Below are positions 16,112 to 24,558 of a stretch of 39,547 nucleotides of DNA, piece by piece. The stretch is from an uncultured Actinomyces sp. Lineage in GTDB: Bacteria; Actinomycetota; Actinomycetes; Actinomycetales; Actinomycetaceae. How positions within the stretch are numbered: the stretch's first letter is position 1; the number at the start of each line of letters is the position of its first letter. The translations under genes were made by a program, and so were the position numbers. Below the pieces are notes generated by a model. That model worked only from the letters and a program-made list of their open reading frames with translations, made no database searches and was not told where the DNA came from. Where the stretch lies: contig CALLSD010000066.1 of the NCBI GenBank assembly GCA_938014245.1, positions 1 through 39,547 of the forward strand, read 5' to 3'.

Positions 16112-18025
16112 TTACTGAGCTTCGGGAGTCGTCCCGGATTCGTAGAGCGCTTCTACCTCATCGGCAAAGTCTGCCAGTACTCGACGTCGCTTCAGCTTCA
16201 AAGAGGGAGTCATATAGCCGTTCTCCACGGTGAAGGCGGCATTAACAATGCGATAGCGTCGAATCGACTCCGCGCGTGAGACCTTCTTATTTGCCCGGGC
16301 GATCGCGCGTTCCAAAGACTCACGAACTGCCGGGAGTTCGGCAGCTTGTGCCGCATCCACGATGGGCAGTCCATGCGAGCGAAGCCACTCGGGGAGCATC
16401 TCGGTATCTAGGGAGATGAGCGCGCCAATATAGGGGCGGTTATCGCCGACGACGATAATGTTTGCGATGAGGGGATGAGTGGAAAGAGCATCTTCCAAAA
16501 TCTCTGGAGAAACATTCTTACCACCCGCAGTGACGATCAATTCCTTCTTACGGCCGGTAATCCGTACGTGGCCTCGATCGTCAATCGAAGCAAGATCCCC
16601 AGTCCTAAACCAGCCGTCAACGAAGGCCTCAGCTGTCGCCTCGGGAAGATTATGGTACCCGCGCGAAACGGAGATTCCACGGACAAGGAGCTCACCATCG
16701 GAAGCCAACTTTGCCTGGTTACCCGGCCACACGAACCCAACGCTGTCTGGGGGAAAATCTTCCGGGGTCTCGACAGTGATCGGACCAGTTGTTTCGGAGA
16801 GCCCGTAGCCCTGCAGGAGCGTAATACCCAAACCACGGTAAAAATTCGCGAGGTCGAGAGCTAGGGGAGCACCACCCGAAATAATCGTGTGAAGATTGGG
16901 GCCAAGAATCGCCTTGACCTTCGAGAGGACCAAAGCATCGGCGACTCGCCCGCGGATCTTGAGCAATGTCGAAGGGCCGGGTGAGGGGATTTCCGAGGCG
17001 TCAGGCACCGGCGTCGTGTCGGGGAGCGGACCTGCAACCAGAGATTCGGGTTTGGGGGTGTCCGCGTACGCAGTGGCTTGAGATAGTGCACGTGCTTGCT
17101 GTGCGGCCCAGGAGAACATACGTCCCTTGAAACCACCGCCCGCTTTGGCCGAAGCGGCATTGAAAACCTTCTCCAAAACACGCGGAACGACAAGGAGCAT
17201 ACTCGGCTTGAATGTGGCGATGTCATCAACCAAGTTGCGTGTATCAGGGGAGAAAGCAACGACCCCTTGACCTGCCAGCAAACAGTACATGACAAAACGT
17301 GCGAGGACGTGTGCAACTGGCAAAAACAGGAGCGAACGAGAACGCGGGTCGTTAATCAGGAGAGGCAAGAAGTCGTAGGCCTGAAGCATTGGGCTAATGA
17401 AATTGCCGTGAGTAAGCACGACGCCCTTGGGAACACCGGTGGTTCCAGAGGTGTAAATGATCGTAGCCTCGTCCTCGAGTGCTACTGCGTCAGTGCGCTC
17501 TCGAACTTTTTCAATCGGTACTTCAATCCCGGCCTGAGCCAAGACCCTTTGAGCACCCTTGTCGATCGATAAGATCTGCCGAACGCGCTCAGTGCGAACA
17601 GACTGGACAAGCTCAGCTTGTTGAGATGTCGCAGTGATGACAATGCGAACGTCGGCATCTTTGAGAATATGGGCAATCTGGACGGCCGAGTCTGTTTCGT
17701 AGATCGGTACGGTGATTGCTCCACACGACAGGGCGGCAACGTCAACGAGTGCCCACTCGTAGGATGTGGGTGCAAGGATTGCCAGATGCTCTCCCGGTTC
17801 AAGCCCGAGAGCAATCAATCCGCGCGCAAGAGAGTCCGCATCAGCTAAGAACTGATCAATGGTGACCGGCCGCCACGCCCCAACCGGAGAGCGGCGTTCG
17901 ATCGCTACCTGTGAGGGGTAGTTTTCAGCACGCAAGCGAAGCATCTTCGGAATGTTCATTTCGGGAGTTGCCTGTCGCGTAGCCGGAGACTCCCACGAAC
18001 CGTCTGCAAGCCTGCGTACTGTCAT
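16112..18025 (-). CDS. Long-chain-fatty-acid-CoA ligase (AMP-forming), copy 1
   Basis: This 637-residue ANL-superfamily enzyme would activate a fatty acid with ATP to an acyl-adenylate and then transfer it to CoA. The AMP-binding motif TIIYTSGTTGVPKGVVLTH is intact. The A5 region GYGLSETTGP, the A7 motif WFRTGDLASID and the A8 hinge ITGRKKELIVTAGGKNVSPE follow. The C-terminal lysine region is present (SLKLKRRRV). It looks most like actinobacterial FadD15-type ligases. A Pro-rich insert of about 35 residues lies before the KIRGRVADAL helix and is missing from copy 2. The ATG at 18025 has AAGGGA about eight bases upstream. It follows copy 2 in the same direction after 42 bases, so the two are probably cotranscribed. 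Chain-length preference cannot be read. Confidence 0.92.
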   Translation of the reverse strand: MTVRRLADGSWESPATRQATPEMNIPKMLRLRAENYPSQVAIERRSPVGAWRPVTIDQFLADADSLARGLIALGLEPGEHLAILAPTSYEWALVDVAALSCGAITVPIYETDSAVQIAHILKDADVRIVITATSQQAELVQSVRTERVRQILSIDKGAQRVLAQAGIEVPIEKVRERTDAVALEDEATIIYTSGTTGVPKGVVLTHGNFISPMLQAYDFLPLLINDPRSRSLLFLPVAHVLARFVMYCLLAGQGVVAFSPDTRNLVDDIATFKPSMLLVVPRVLEKVFNAASAKAGGGFKGRMFSWAAQQARALSQATAYADTPKPESLVAGPLPDTTPVPDASEIPSPGPSTLLKIRGRVADALVLSKVKAILGPNLHTIISGGAPLALDLANFYRGLGITLLQGYGLSETTGPITVETPEDFPPDSVGFVWPGNQAKLASDGELLVRGISVSRGYHNLPEATAEAFVDGWFRTGDLASIDDRGHVRITGRKKELIVTAGGKNVSPEILEDALSTHPLIANIIVVGDNRPYIGALISLDTEMLPEWLRSHGLPIVDAAQAAELPAVRESLERAIARANKKVSRAESIRRYRIVNAAFTVENGYMTPSLKLKRRRVLADFADEVEALYESGTTPEAQ

Positions 18026-18067
18026 CTGTTTTCCCTTTCGGTAATTGTTGCGATGAGGCCGAGGACG

Positions 18068-19933
18068 TCAGTGCTCGCGTCGTCGGAAGGAGAACCTGCG
18101 GCGCGGCCTTTCAGTCGCTTCAACGGGTCCTCCGTAAAGCTCATCAATCTCGTGCGCGTAGTCCGCGATCACTTTGCGGCGACGCAGCTTCATCGAAGGT
18201 GTAACGTATCCGTTTTCTACGGTGAAACTTGCGTCGATAATGCGGAACTTGCGGATAGATTCGGCGCGAGAGACAGCCTTATTTGCGCGCTCGATTGCGC
18301 GCTCAAGCGAGGCCTGAACTTCAGAAAGTTGTGCGGCCTCGGCAGGGGAGCAGCGGGGCAGCCCGTGCTTGCGAAGCCAATCGGGGAGCATTTCGGCATC
18401 CAAGGTAATCAGAGCGCCGATGAAGGGACGTTGATCGCCGACGACAATGACGTTCGCGATGAGCGGGTGTGTCGCAAGAGCGTCTTCGAGGATCTCTGGG
18501 GAGACGTTCTTACCGCCCGCAGTGACGATCAATTCCTTCTTACGACCGGTAATGGAGAGCTGACCGTTACGCGAGATAGAGCCGATATCGCCTGTGTGGA
18601 ACCAGCGTCCATCGGGCATGACTGCCTGAGTTTCTTCGGGAAGGTGATAGTAACCGGGCATAACTGCCTGGCCTCGGACAAGGATTTCGCCGTCCTTGGC
18701 AATCTTGATGAAATTACCAGGAAGGGGAAGACCAACGGTTCCAATCGGGTTTGCTCCCAGATGCTGAACTGCGATCGGACCGGTTGTTTCTGACAGGCCG
18801 TAACCCTGGATAAGAGTGATTCCCATGCCGGCATAGAACTGAGCGAGATCGGTTGCCAGTGGTGCGCCGCCGGAGACGATGTAGCGCAAGTTCGGTCCGA
18901 GGACGGAGCGAATCTTTTTGAGGACGAGTGCATCTGCGAGGCCGTGACGAAGTTTCTTCGTCAGCGAAGGGCCGAAAGTGCGCTGCTGAGCCACAGAGTA
19001 GCTGCGCGCCTGCTTTGCACTCCACGCGAACATTCGTCCTTTAAGACCGCCACCGGCCTTTGCGGAAGCAGCGTTGTAGACCTTCTCAAGAACGCGAGGA
19101 ACGACAAGCAAGATTGAAGGCTTGAACGCCTGGATATCAGGAAGCAAATTCTTGATATTGGGTGAGAAGCCCAAAACGCCAGCACCAGAGAGCACGACGT
19201 GCATCACCAGACGTGCCAACACGTGCGCGACGGGAAGGAAGAGCAAGAGACGAGTATCAGGCGAGTCGATGACTTCGCCCAGCACCTGGCGTGTACCTGC
19301 AATTGTTGCGAGGAAATTCGCGTGGGTGAGCACGACTCCCTTCGGGACGCCCGTCGTGCCCGATGTATAAATGATCGTTGCGATCGATGAGGAGCTTAAA
19401 GATGAGCGACGTTCCTTGATGTCATCGATTGAGACGCCGCGCGCGGCCCGCGCAATAGTGCGCAAGGCGCCTTGGTCGAAGCTTTCAATGGCTCGCGTGA
19501 AAGCGGGTGCAACCGTACGAACGAGTTCGGACTGTTGAGTTGTTGCGGTAAAGACGCGAACAACGTGTGCGTCTTCAAGGATGTGCTGAATCTGAGATGC
19601 TGAGTCAGATTCGTAGATGGGGACTGTAACTGCGCCAATGGAGAGCAAGGCAAGGTCCAGAAGCATCCACTCAAAGGATGTCGAAGCGAGGATTGCAACA
19701 GAGTCTCCAGAGTTAACACCCAGCCCGATAAGGCCACAGGCTGTGTATTCGACTTGACGCTGGAGCTCTGCAGCGGTCATCGAGCGAACCGCGCCAACTG
19801 AGCTGCGCGTTTCAACGACAACCTGATCTGGATGGGCTTCCGCTCGCCGCATGAAGAGATCCGGAAGTAGCTCGTCGCTGTGAATCGTGAACGTGGGCTT
19901 GATGGTGTACGAGCCATCGCGCAAGCGTTTCAT
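18068..19933 (-). CDS. Long-chain-fatty-acid-CoA ligase (AMP-forming), copy 2
   Basis: This 621-residue paralogue of the adjacent downstream ligase has the same motif order. The AMP-binding motif is TIIYTSGTTGVPKGVVLTH, followed by GYGLSETTGP, WFHTGDIGSIS and ITGRKKELIVTAGGKNVSPE, and the C-terminal lysine segment is SMKLRRRKV. It ends in a very basic tail (RPRRRFSFRRREH) that the other copy lacks and that may bring it to acidic membrane lipids. It would make acyl-CoA for phospholipid synthesis or fatty-acid salvage. The ATG at 19933 follows ACGGAG with a spacing of about six bases. The gene lies 71 bases downstream of glnA on the same strand, with an inverted repeat between them. The pair most likely arose by tandem duplication. 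Confidence 0.92.
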   Translation of the reverse strand: MKRLRDGSYTIKPTFTIHSDELLPDLFMRRAEAHPDQVVVETRSSVGAVRSMTAAELQRQVEYTACGLIGLGVNSGDSVAILASTSFEWMLLDLALLSIGAVTVPIYESDSASQIQHILEDAHVVRVFTATTQQSELVRTVAPAFTRAIESFDQGALRTIARAARGVSIDDIKERRSSLSSSSIATIIYTSGTTGVPKGVVLTHANFLATIAGTRQVLGEVIDSPDTRLLLFLPVAHVLARLVMHVVLSGAGVLGFSPNIKNLLPDIQAFKPSILLVVPRVLEKVYNAASAKAGGGLKGRMFAWSAKQARSYSVAQQRTFGPSLTKKLRHGLADALVLKKIRSVLGPNLRYIVSGGAPLATDLAQFYAGMGITLIQGYGLSETTGPIAVQHLGANPIGTVGLPLPGNFIKIAKDGEILVRGQAVMPGYYHLPEETQAVMPDGRWFHTGDIGSISRNGQLSITGRKKELIVTAGGKNVSPEILEDALATHPLIANVIVVGDQRPFIGALITLDAEMLPDWLRKHGLPRCSPAEAAQLSEVQASLERAIERANKAVSRAESIRKFRIIDASFTVENGYVTPSMKLRRRKVIADYAHEIDELYGGPVEATERPRRRFSFRRREH

Positions 19934-19967
19934 TGCGTCTCCGTTTCGGACCTACTTTTCAGGTTGA

Positions 19968-19995
19968 CACTAGGCATAGTAACGCCAAACTAGTG
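19968..19995. promoter_or_regulatory. CACTAG/CTAGTG inverted repeat between glnA and the ligase genes
   Basis: CACTAG (19968-19973) and CTAGTG (19990-19995) are exact inverted copies 16 bases apart. They lie 35 bases before the ligase start and 10 bases past the glnA stop. There is no U-tract on the minus strand, so an operator is as likely as a weak terminator. Confidence 0.3.
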
Positions 19996-20004
19996 CCATC
20001 TAGC

Positions 20005-21429
20005 TCACAGATCGTAGTACAGCTGGAATTCGTAAGGGTGAGGATAAGCGCGCATGGGGGCAATCTCCACCGTTTCTTTATAGTTAATCCAGGTTTCGAT
20101 CAGGTCTTCTGTGAAGACGTCGCCTTCGGTCAGGAACTCGTAATCGTTGCGAAGCGCTTCGAGCGCGCCCTCCAAGCTTGAGGGAATCTTTGCGATCGAG
20201 TCGTAGTCCGCGCTCGGTAGCTCGTAGAGGTCCTTATCGATCGGTGCAGCCGGCTCAATACGGCGCTTAATTCCATCAATTCCCGCCATGAGGCATGCAG
20301 CGAAGGAAAGATAAGGGTTCGCACTGGGATCGGGCACTCGGTATTCGACGCGCTTTGCGGCCGGGGATGTTCCTGTCACAGGGATGCGAATGCATGCGCT
20401 GCGATTGCGTGCTGAATAGACAAGGTTAATCGGAGCTTCGAAGCCAGGAACAAGGCGTCGGAAAGAATTAACCGACGGATTGGTAAACGCCAAAAGCGCG
20501 GGAGCATGCTCGAGTAGCCCACCAATGAACCAGCGCGCGGTGTCGGAAAGTGACCCGTAGCCTCGTTCGTCGTAGAAAAGCGGCTCACCGTTCTTCCACA
20601 GTGACAGGTGAGTGTGCATTCCCGAGCCGTTGTCTCCGAAGATAGGCTTGGGCATGAAAGTGGCGGACAACCCGGCGGCGCGGGCAGCGTTCTTGATGAC
20701 GTACTTGAACTTCATCATGTCATCAGCCGCGGCCATCAGGGTATTGAAGCGGTAGTTGATTTCCTGCTGGCCACCGGAACCAACCTCGTGGTGGGCGCGT
20801 TCAAGTATGAGTCCAACCTCGGTCAGGAGGCTTGCCATTTCATCACGCAGGTCGGTGAAGTCGTCAGCAGGGGAGACAGGGAAATAACCGCCCTTGAGGG
20901 GAACCTTGTACCCGAGGTTTCCGCCGGCTTCGCTGCGTCCGGTATTCCAGTAGGCCTCATCAGAATCAAGAGCGTAGAAGGTGTGTTGCGGAGTCACTTG
21001 GTAGCGAACGTCATTGAAGACGAAGAACTCAGCTTCTGCTCCGATGTAGCAGGTGTCGGCAATGCCGGTCGAACGCAGGTAAGCCTCGGCCTTGGCTGCG
21101 ACTTGGCGGGGATCGCGCGAGAAAGGCTCATCGGTAAAGGGATCGACGATCGAAAAGATGATGACCAGTGTCTTGTTGGCGCGGAAGGGATCAATAAACG
21201 CAGAGGACAGATCGGGAATCAGTTTCATGTCCGACTCGTGGATTTGCGTGAAGCCCCGGACCGAGGATCCGTCGAACATAAGGCCATCCTTAAGGACTGA
21301 TGCCTCGAGCTCGCTAGCGGGAATTGTGAAGTGTTGCTGAACGCCGGGAAGATCGCAGAAGCGCACATCGATGTACGCGATCTCTTCTTGTGCAATGAAG
21401 TCAATAACTTCTTGGGCCTGGGTAAACAT
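20005..21429 (-). CDS. glnA: Glutamine synthetase, type I
   Basis: Glutamine synthetase joins ammonia to glutamate with ATP in the cytoplasm and is the main nitrogen-assimilation enzyme. The 474-residue product has the GS signatures FDGSSVRGF, GAEAEFF, NGSGMHTHLSLW, NPSVNSFRRL and NRSACIRIP. Tyr402 in DLYELP is at the site adenylylated by GlnE in the GSI-beta subclass, so activity is probably controlled by covalent modification. I place the start at the ATG at 21429 (MFTQAQEVIDF) because GGAAAGG lies six bases upstream and this matches the family's N-terminus. An upstream in-frame start at 21513 would add 28 unrelated residues. It is divergent from uvrC, and an 8-bp inverted repeat lies between them. 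Confidence 0.97.
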   Translation of the reverse strand: MFTQAQEVIDFIAQEEIAYIDVRFCDLPGVQQHFTIPASELEASVLKDGLMFDGSSVRGFTQIHESDMKLIPDLSSAFIDPFRANKTLVIIFSIVDPFTDEPFSRDPRQVAAKAEAYLRSTGIADTCYIGAEAEFFVFNDVRYQVTPQHTFYALDSDEAYWNTGRSEAGGNLGYKVPLKGGYFPVSPADDFTDLRDEMASLLTEVGLILERAHHEVGSGGQQEINYRFNTLMAAADDMMKFKYVIKNAARAAGLSATFMPKPIFGDNGSGMHTHLSLWKNGEPLFYDERGYGSLSDTARWFIGGLLEHAPALLAFTNPSVNSFRRLVPGFEAPINLVYSARNRSACIRIPVTGTSPAAKRVEYRVPDPSANPYLSFAACLMAGIDGIKRRIEPAAPIDKDLYELPSADYDSIAKIPSSLEGALEALRNDYEFLTEGDVFTEDLIETWINYKETVEIAPMRAYPHPYEFQLYYDL

Positions 21430-21468
21430 GACGAACCTTTCCGCACCGGTAACTTCAAGAAATGATAA

Positions 21469-21505
21469 ACCCAGCACCAAGAGTTTTTCCATAGACCTGC
21501 TGGGT
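21469..21505. promoter_or_regulatory. Inverted repeat between glnA and uvrC
   Basis: ACCCAGCA (21469-21476) and TGCTGGGT (21498-21505) are exact inverted copies separated by 21 bases, in the region where the glnA promoter (minus strand) should lie and 24 bases before the uvrC -10 element. It could be an operator for glnA, uvrC or both. I cannot assign a regulator. Confidence 0.35.
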
Positions 21506-21528
21506 GCGCACAAAGTTCCTGGCGCCGC

Positions 21529-21541
21529 TAGGCTAAAAGAA
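21529..21541 (+). promoter_or_regulatory. -10 element for a leaderless uvrC transcript
   Basis: TAGGCT (21529-21534), six bases, then the uvrC ATG at 21541. There is no Shine-Dalgarno sequence. Confidence 0.6.
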
Positions 21542-23550
21542 TGGCTGATCCATCAACCTATCGTCCGAAAACCGGGGAAATCCCAACCGATCCCGGGGTG
21601 TACCGTTTTCGCGATGAACAGGGGCAAGTGATCTATGTTGGGAAAGCCAAAAATCTTCGTGCACGTTTGACGAACTATTTTCAAGACCTGGCTAATCTGC
21701 ACCCTCGCACCCAGAAAATGGTCACGACTGCGGCCTCGGTTCAATGGACCGTGGTACGCAGCGAAATCGAAGCGCTCACTTTGGAATTCACGTGGATTAA
21801 AGAATTTAATCCGCGCTTTAACGTGATGTTTAAGGACGACAAGTCCTATCCCTATCTGGCGGTCAGCATGGGGGAGAAGTATCCCCGAGTTCAGGTCACG
21901 CGTGAGGCACGCCGGAAGGACAGTCGATACTTTGGCCCCTACACAAAGGTGTGGGCGATTCGAGAGACCATTGATCTCCTCTTGCGAGTGTTTCCGCTGC
22001 GAACCTGTTCAGCCGGGGTCTTTCGTCGTGCGCAGGCGCAAGGGCGCCCGTGTCTATTGGGCTACATCGATAAGTGCTCAGCCCCTTGTGTCGGGCGTAT
22101 CTCTCAAGAAGAACATCGGGCTCTTGCCCAAGCAATGTGCGAGTTCATGGAAGGCCGAGCAACTCCCGTATTGCGCCAGATCGAGGCCGAGATGCGCGAA
22201 GCAAGCGCTGAGCTTGATTTCGAAACCGCAGCCGAAAAACGTGACGATTTACAGGCGCTGCGAACGGTGCTCGAAAAGAACACCATGGTTCTGGGCGACG
22301 GGACTGATGCGGATATTTTCGCTCTTGTGAGCGACGAATTGGATGCAGCTGTTCATGTCTTCCACGTCCGCGGAGGAAGAATCCGCGGTACCCGTGGCTG
22401 GGTGATTTCGCGTGATGATGATGCCAGCGAATCGGAACTCATGTCTCGGCTTTTCGAACAGATTTACTCTGAAGTACCGGAGGACTCGGGCACGCAGACA
22501 CGTGCCTTTGAGCGAGCTGAAGCAGTCTCTGTCGATGATGTTGTCCACACTCCCACGCGTGCGGTTCCCCGAGAAATTCTTGTCAGTGTCGTGCCAGATG
22601 ATCGAGAAACATTGGCTCAGTGGCTTGCGGGCAAACGCGGCGGCATCGTCGATATTCATGTTCCGCAAAGGGGCAATAAGGCCCAGCTTATGGAGACTGT
22701 GAAGGAGAATGCGAAGCAGGCACTGGTGCTTCACAAGACTCGCCGTTCGGGAGATCTTGCTCAACGGGGCCAGGCTATGGATGAATTGGCGCAATACCTT
22801 GACCTTCCCGGCGCACCTCTTCGAATTGAGTGCTACGACATTTCGCATACTCAGGGCCAACAGCAGGTTGGATCGATGGTCGTCTTTGAAGACGGCGCAC
22901 CGCGTAAGGATGCCTATCGGCACTTCAACATCCATGGTGATGACGGACATGGGACTCCGGACGACACCTCGGCAATGGATGAAGTGTTGCGTAGACGTTT
23001 CCGCCGTCTCTTGGCCGAGGAAAACGGTGAAGATGGCGAAGATGATGAGGGTATTGCTTTCGAGTCCGGTCCGGTCGATGCCAGTGGTAGGCCGCGGCGT
23101 TTCTCTTATCGGCCAGATCTTGTGGTCGTCGATGGCGGTCTTCCTCAAGTGAATGCTGCACGCAGTGCACTCGACGCAATGGGAATCGATATTCCGCTAA
23201 TTGGCTTGGCCAAACGATTGGAAGAGGTGTGGATTCCAGGAGAAGATTTCCCGGTCATTTTCCCCAGGACCTCGGCTGCCTTGTACATGCTCCAATATGT
23301 GCGCGATGAATCCCATCGTTTTGCAATCACTGCTCATAGGAAACGTCGTGCAAAGACCCAGCAGCGTTCGGTTCTTGACGAGATCCCGGGCGTTGGCCCC
23401 TCCCGACAAAAGGCGCTCCTGCGCCGCTTTGGTTCGGTTAAGAAGATCCGCGAGGCCACCGTCGGGGCCATTGCCGAAGTGCCTGGGATTGGAGATACCC
23501 TTGCGCAGACTATTTGGGATGCGTTAAACCCTGCGCAGAAAACCGAGTAA
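21541..23550 (+). CDS. uvrC: Excinuclease ABC subunit C
   Basis: UvrC makes both incisions around a DNA lesion after UvrB has marked it. The 669-residue product begins with the GIY-YIG nuclease domain (GVYRFRDEQGQVIYVGKAKN), which cuts on the 3' side. Then follow the cysteine-containing CLLGYIDKCSAPC segment, the UVR domain near residues 205-235 (ELDFETAAEKRDDLQAL) that pairs with UvrB, the RNase H-like nuclease domain for 5' incision (ECYDISHTQGQQQVGSMVVF and LVVVDGGLPQVN), and a C-terminal helix-hairpin-helix pair (IPGVGPSRQKALLRRFGS, then VPGIGDTLAQ). It heads the block uvrC-rapZ-yvcK-whiA that is widely conserved in actinobacteria. The promoter appears leaderless, and no SOS box was found. 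Confidence 0.98.
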   Translation: MADPSTYRPKTGEIPTDPGVYRFRDEQGQVIYVGKAKNLRARLTNYFQDLANLHPRTQKMVTTAASVQWTVVRSEIEALTLEFTWIKEFNPRFNVMFKDDKSYPYLAVSMGEKYPRVQVTREARRKDSRYFGPYTKVWAIRETIDLLLRVFPLRTCSAGVFRRAQAQGRPCLLGYIDKCSAPCVGRISQEEHRALAQAMCEFMEGRATPVLRQIEAEMREASAELDFETAAEKRDDLQALRTVLEKNTMVLGDGTDADIFALVSDELDAAVHVFHVRGGRIRGTRGWVISRDDDASESELMSRLFEQIYSEVPEDSGTQTRAFERAEAVSVDDVVHTPTRAVPREILVSVVPDDRETLAQWLAGKRGGIVDIHVPQRGNKAQLMETVKENAKQALVLHKTRRSGDLAQRGQAMDELAQYLDLPGAPLRIECYDISHTQGQQQVGSMVVFEDGAPRKDAYRHFNIHGDDGHGTPDDTSAMDEVLRRRFRRLLAEENGEDGEDDEGIAFESGPVDASGRPRRFSYRPDLVVVDGGLPQVNAARSALDAMGIDIPLIGLAKRLEEVWIPGEDFPVIFPRTSAALYMLQYVRDESHRFAITAHRKRRAKTQQRSVLDEIPGVGPSRQKALLRRFGSVKKIREATVGAIAEVPGIGDTLAQTIWDALNPAQKTE

Positions 23551-23598
23551 TGCGGCGAAACCTCGGTAATAATCGTCAACAAATGGCACCATAGGACT

Positions 23599-24555
23599 AT
23601 GAGCGATATCCCTATGCCCCCCGTTCCCACTGAGGACACTGTTCCTGGAGGGATTCCGTTGCTTGATGAGATTGCCCCAGAGGTTCCCGATCCGGGTTCA
23701 AACGAAGTCGTGATCATCACCGGCTGTTCAGGTGCAGGACGAACCGGTGCCGCTCGCGCTCTTGAAGATCTTGACTGGTACGTTGTCGATAATCTTCCAC
23801 CGGCTATGCTTCCTGCCCTCGTGGGAATGATGTCCCCAGACGGCGGGGGAGTGCACCGTCTAGCTGTCGTTGTTGATGTACGTTCCCGAGAGTTTTTTGC
23901 TGACTTCGCTCGTTCCCTTGAACAGCTGCGCGAGCTTGGAGTGACCTATCGAGTGTTCTTCCTTGAAGCCTCGACGGACACGTTGGTTCGGCGTTATGAA
24001 TCGAATCGACGCCCTCACCCGCTTCAAGGAGACGGCACTCTTCTCGAAGGAATTCACGCCGAGGCCCGCGCACTTGCTCCGGTTCGGCGCGCGGCAGATG
24101 TCGTCATTGATACCTCGGGGATGTCTGTTCACGATCTGACGCGACATATTCGTGATGTAATCGCCGATGCCGGTGATGTTCCACTTCGAATTACGGTTGA
24201 ATCCTTTGGGTTTAAGCATGGACTTCCCCTGGATGCCGATCATGTTCTGGACGTTCGTTTCTTAAAGAACCCTTACTGGGTCGATGAATTGCGCCATCTG
24301 ACAGGAAAAGACCAACCCGTCGCTGACTATGTGCTTTCACAACCCGGTGCTCGTGACTTTGTTCTGGGCTACGCAGGTCTACTCGCTCCCATGCTCAGGG
24401 GGTATATTGGTGAGCTCAAGCGGTACACGACGATCGCAGTTGGGTGCACGGGCGGGAAGCACCGTTCAGTGGCGAGCGCAGAGCTCATTGCCCGCCGGCT
24501 GCGTGAACATGGATTTAGTGTTCGCGTCACGCACCGCGATATGGGAAAGGAATAG
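23599..24555 (+). CDS. rapZ: RapZ/YvcJ-family nucleotide-binding protein
   Basis: RapZ/YvcJ proteins bind ATP/GTP and, in enterobacteria, an sRNA that steers RNase E; in actinobacteria the target is not settled. The 318-residue product has a P-loop GCSGAGRT at residues 42-49, with Arg48 where the Walker lysine usually is. The GxSGAGR form is common in actinobacterial members. WYVVDNLPP follows. The C-terminal domain has the family's FGFKHGLP, DVRFLKNPYW, LRHLTGKD and IAVGCTGGKHRSV motifs. The first 30 residues are a proline- and acid-rich extension of the usual core. The ATG at 23599 lies 48 bases after uvrC and has no good ribosome-binding site (AGGA is only two bases away), so the start is less certain; an ATG at 23614 is in frame. 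yvcK follows after three bases. Confidence 0.93.
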   Translation: MSDIPMPPVPTEDTVPGGIPLLDEIAPEVPDPGSNEVVIITGCSGAGRTGAARALEDLDWYVVDNLPPAMLPALVGMMSPDGGGVHRLAVVVDVRSREFFADFARSLEQLRELGVTYRVFFLEASTDTLVRRYESNRRPHPLQGDGTLLEGIHAEARALAPVRRAADVVIDTSGMSVHDLTRHIRDVIADAGDVPLRITVESFGFKHGLPLDADHVLDVRFLKNPYWVDELRHLTGKDQPVADYVLSQPGARDFVLGYAGLLAPMLRGYIGELKRYTTIAVGCTGGKHRSVASAELIARRLREHGFSVRVTHRDMGKE

Positions 24556-24558
24556 TCG

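Noticed and set aside
21430..21460. GlnR-like site (GTTAC-N6-GGAAA) in the glnA leader
   Set aside because: Only a partial match to the GTnAC-N6-GAAAC consensus, and it coincides with the ribosome-binding site.
21430..21513. 28-residue N-terminal extension of glutamine synthetase
   Set aside because: The ATG at 21429 has a good ribosome-binding site and matches the usual start of GSI; the extension covers the inverted repeat and promoter region.
23583..23594. Three-codon leader ORF (Met-Ala-Pro-stop) before rapZ, after a TAATAA sequence
   Set aside because: Too short to distinguish from chance; spacing to the -10-like sequence does not fit the leaderless pattern.
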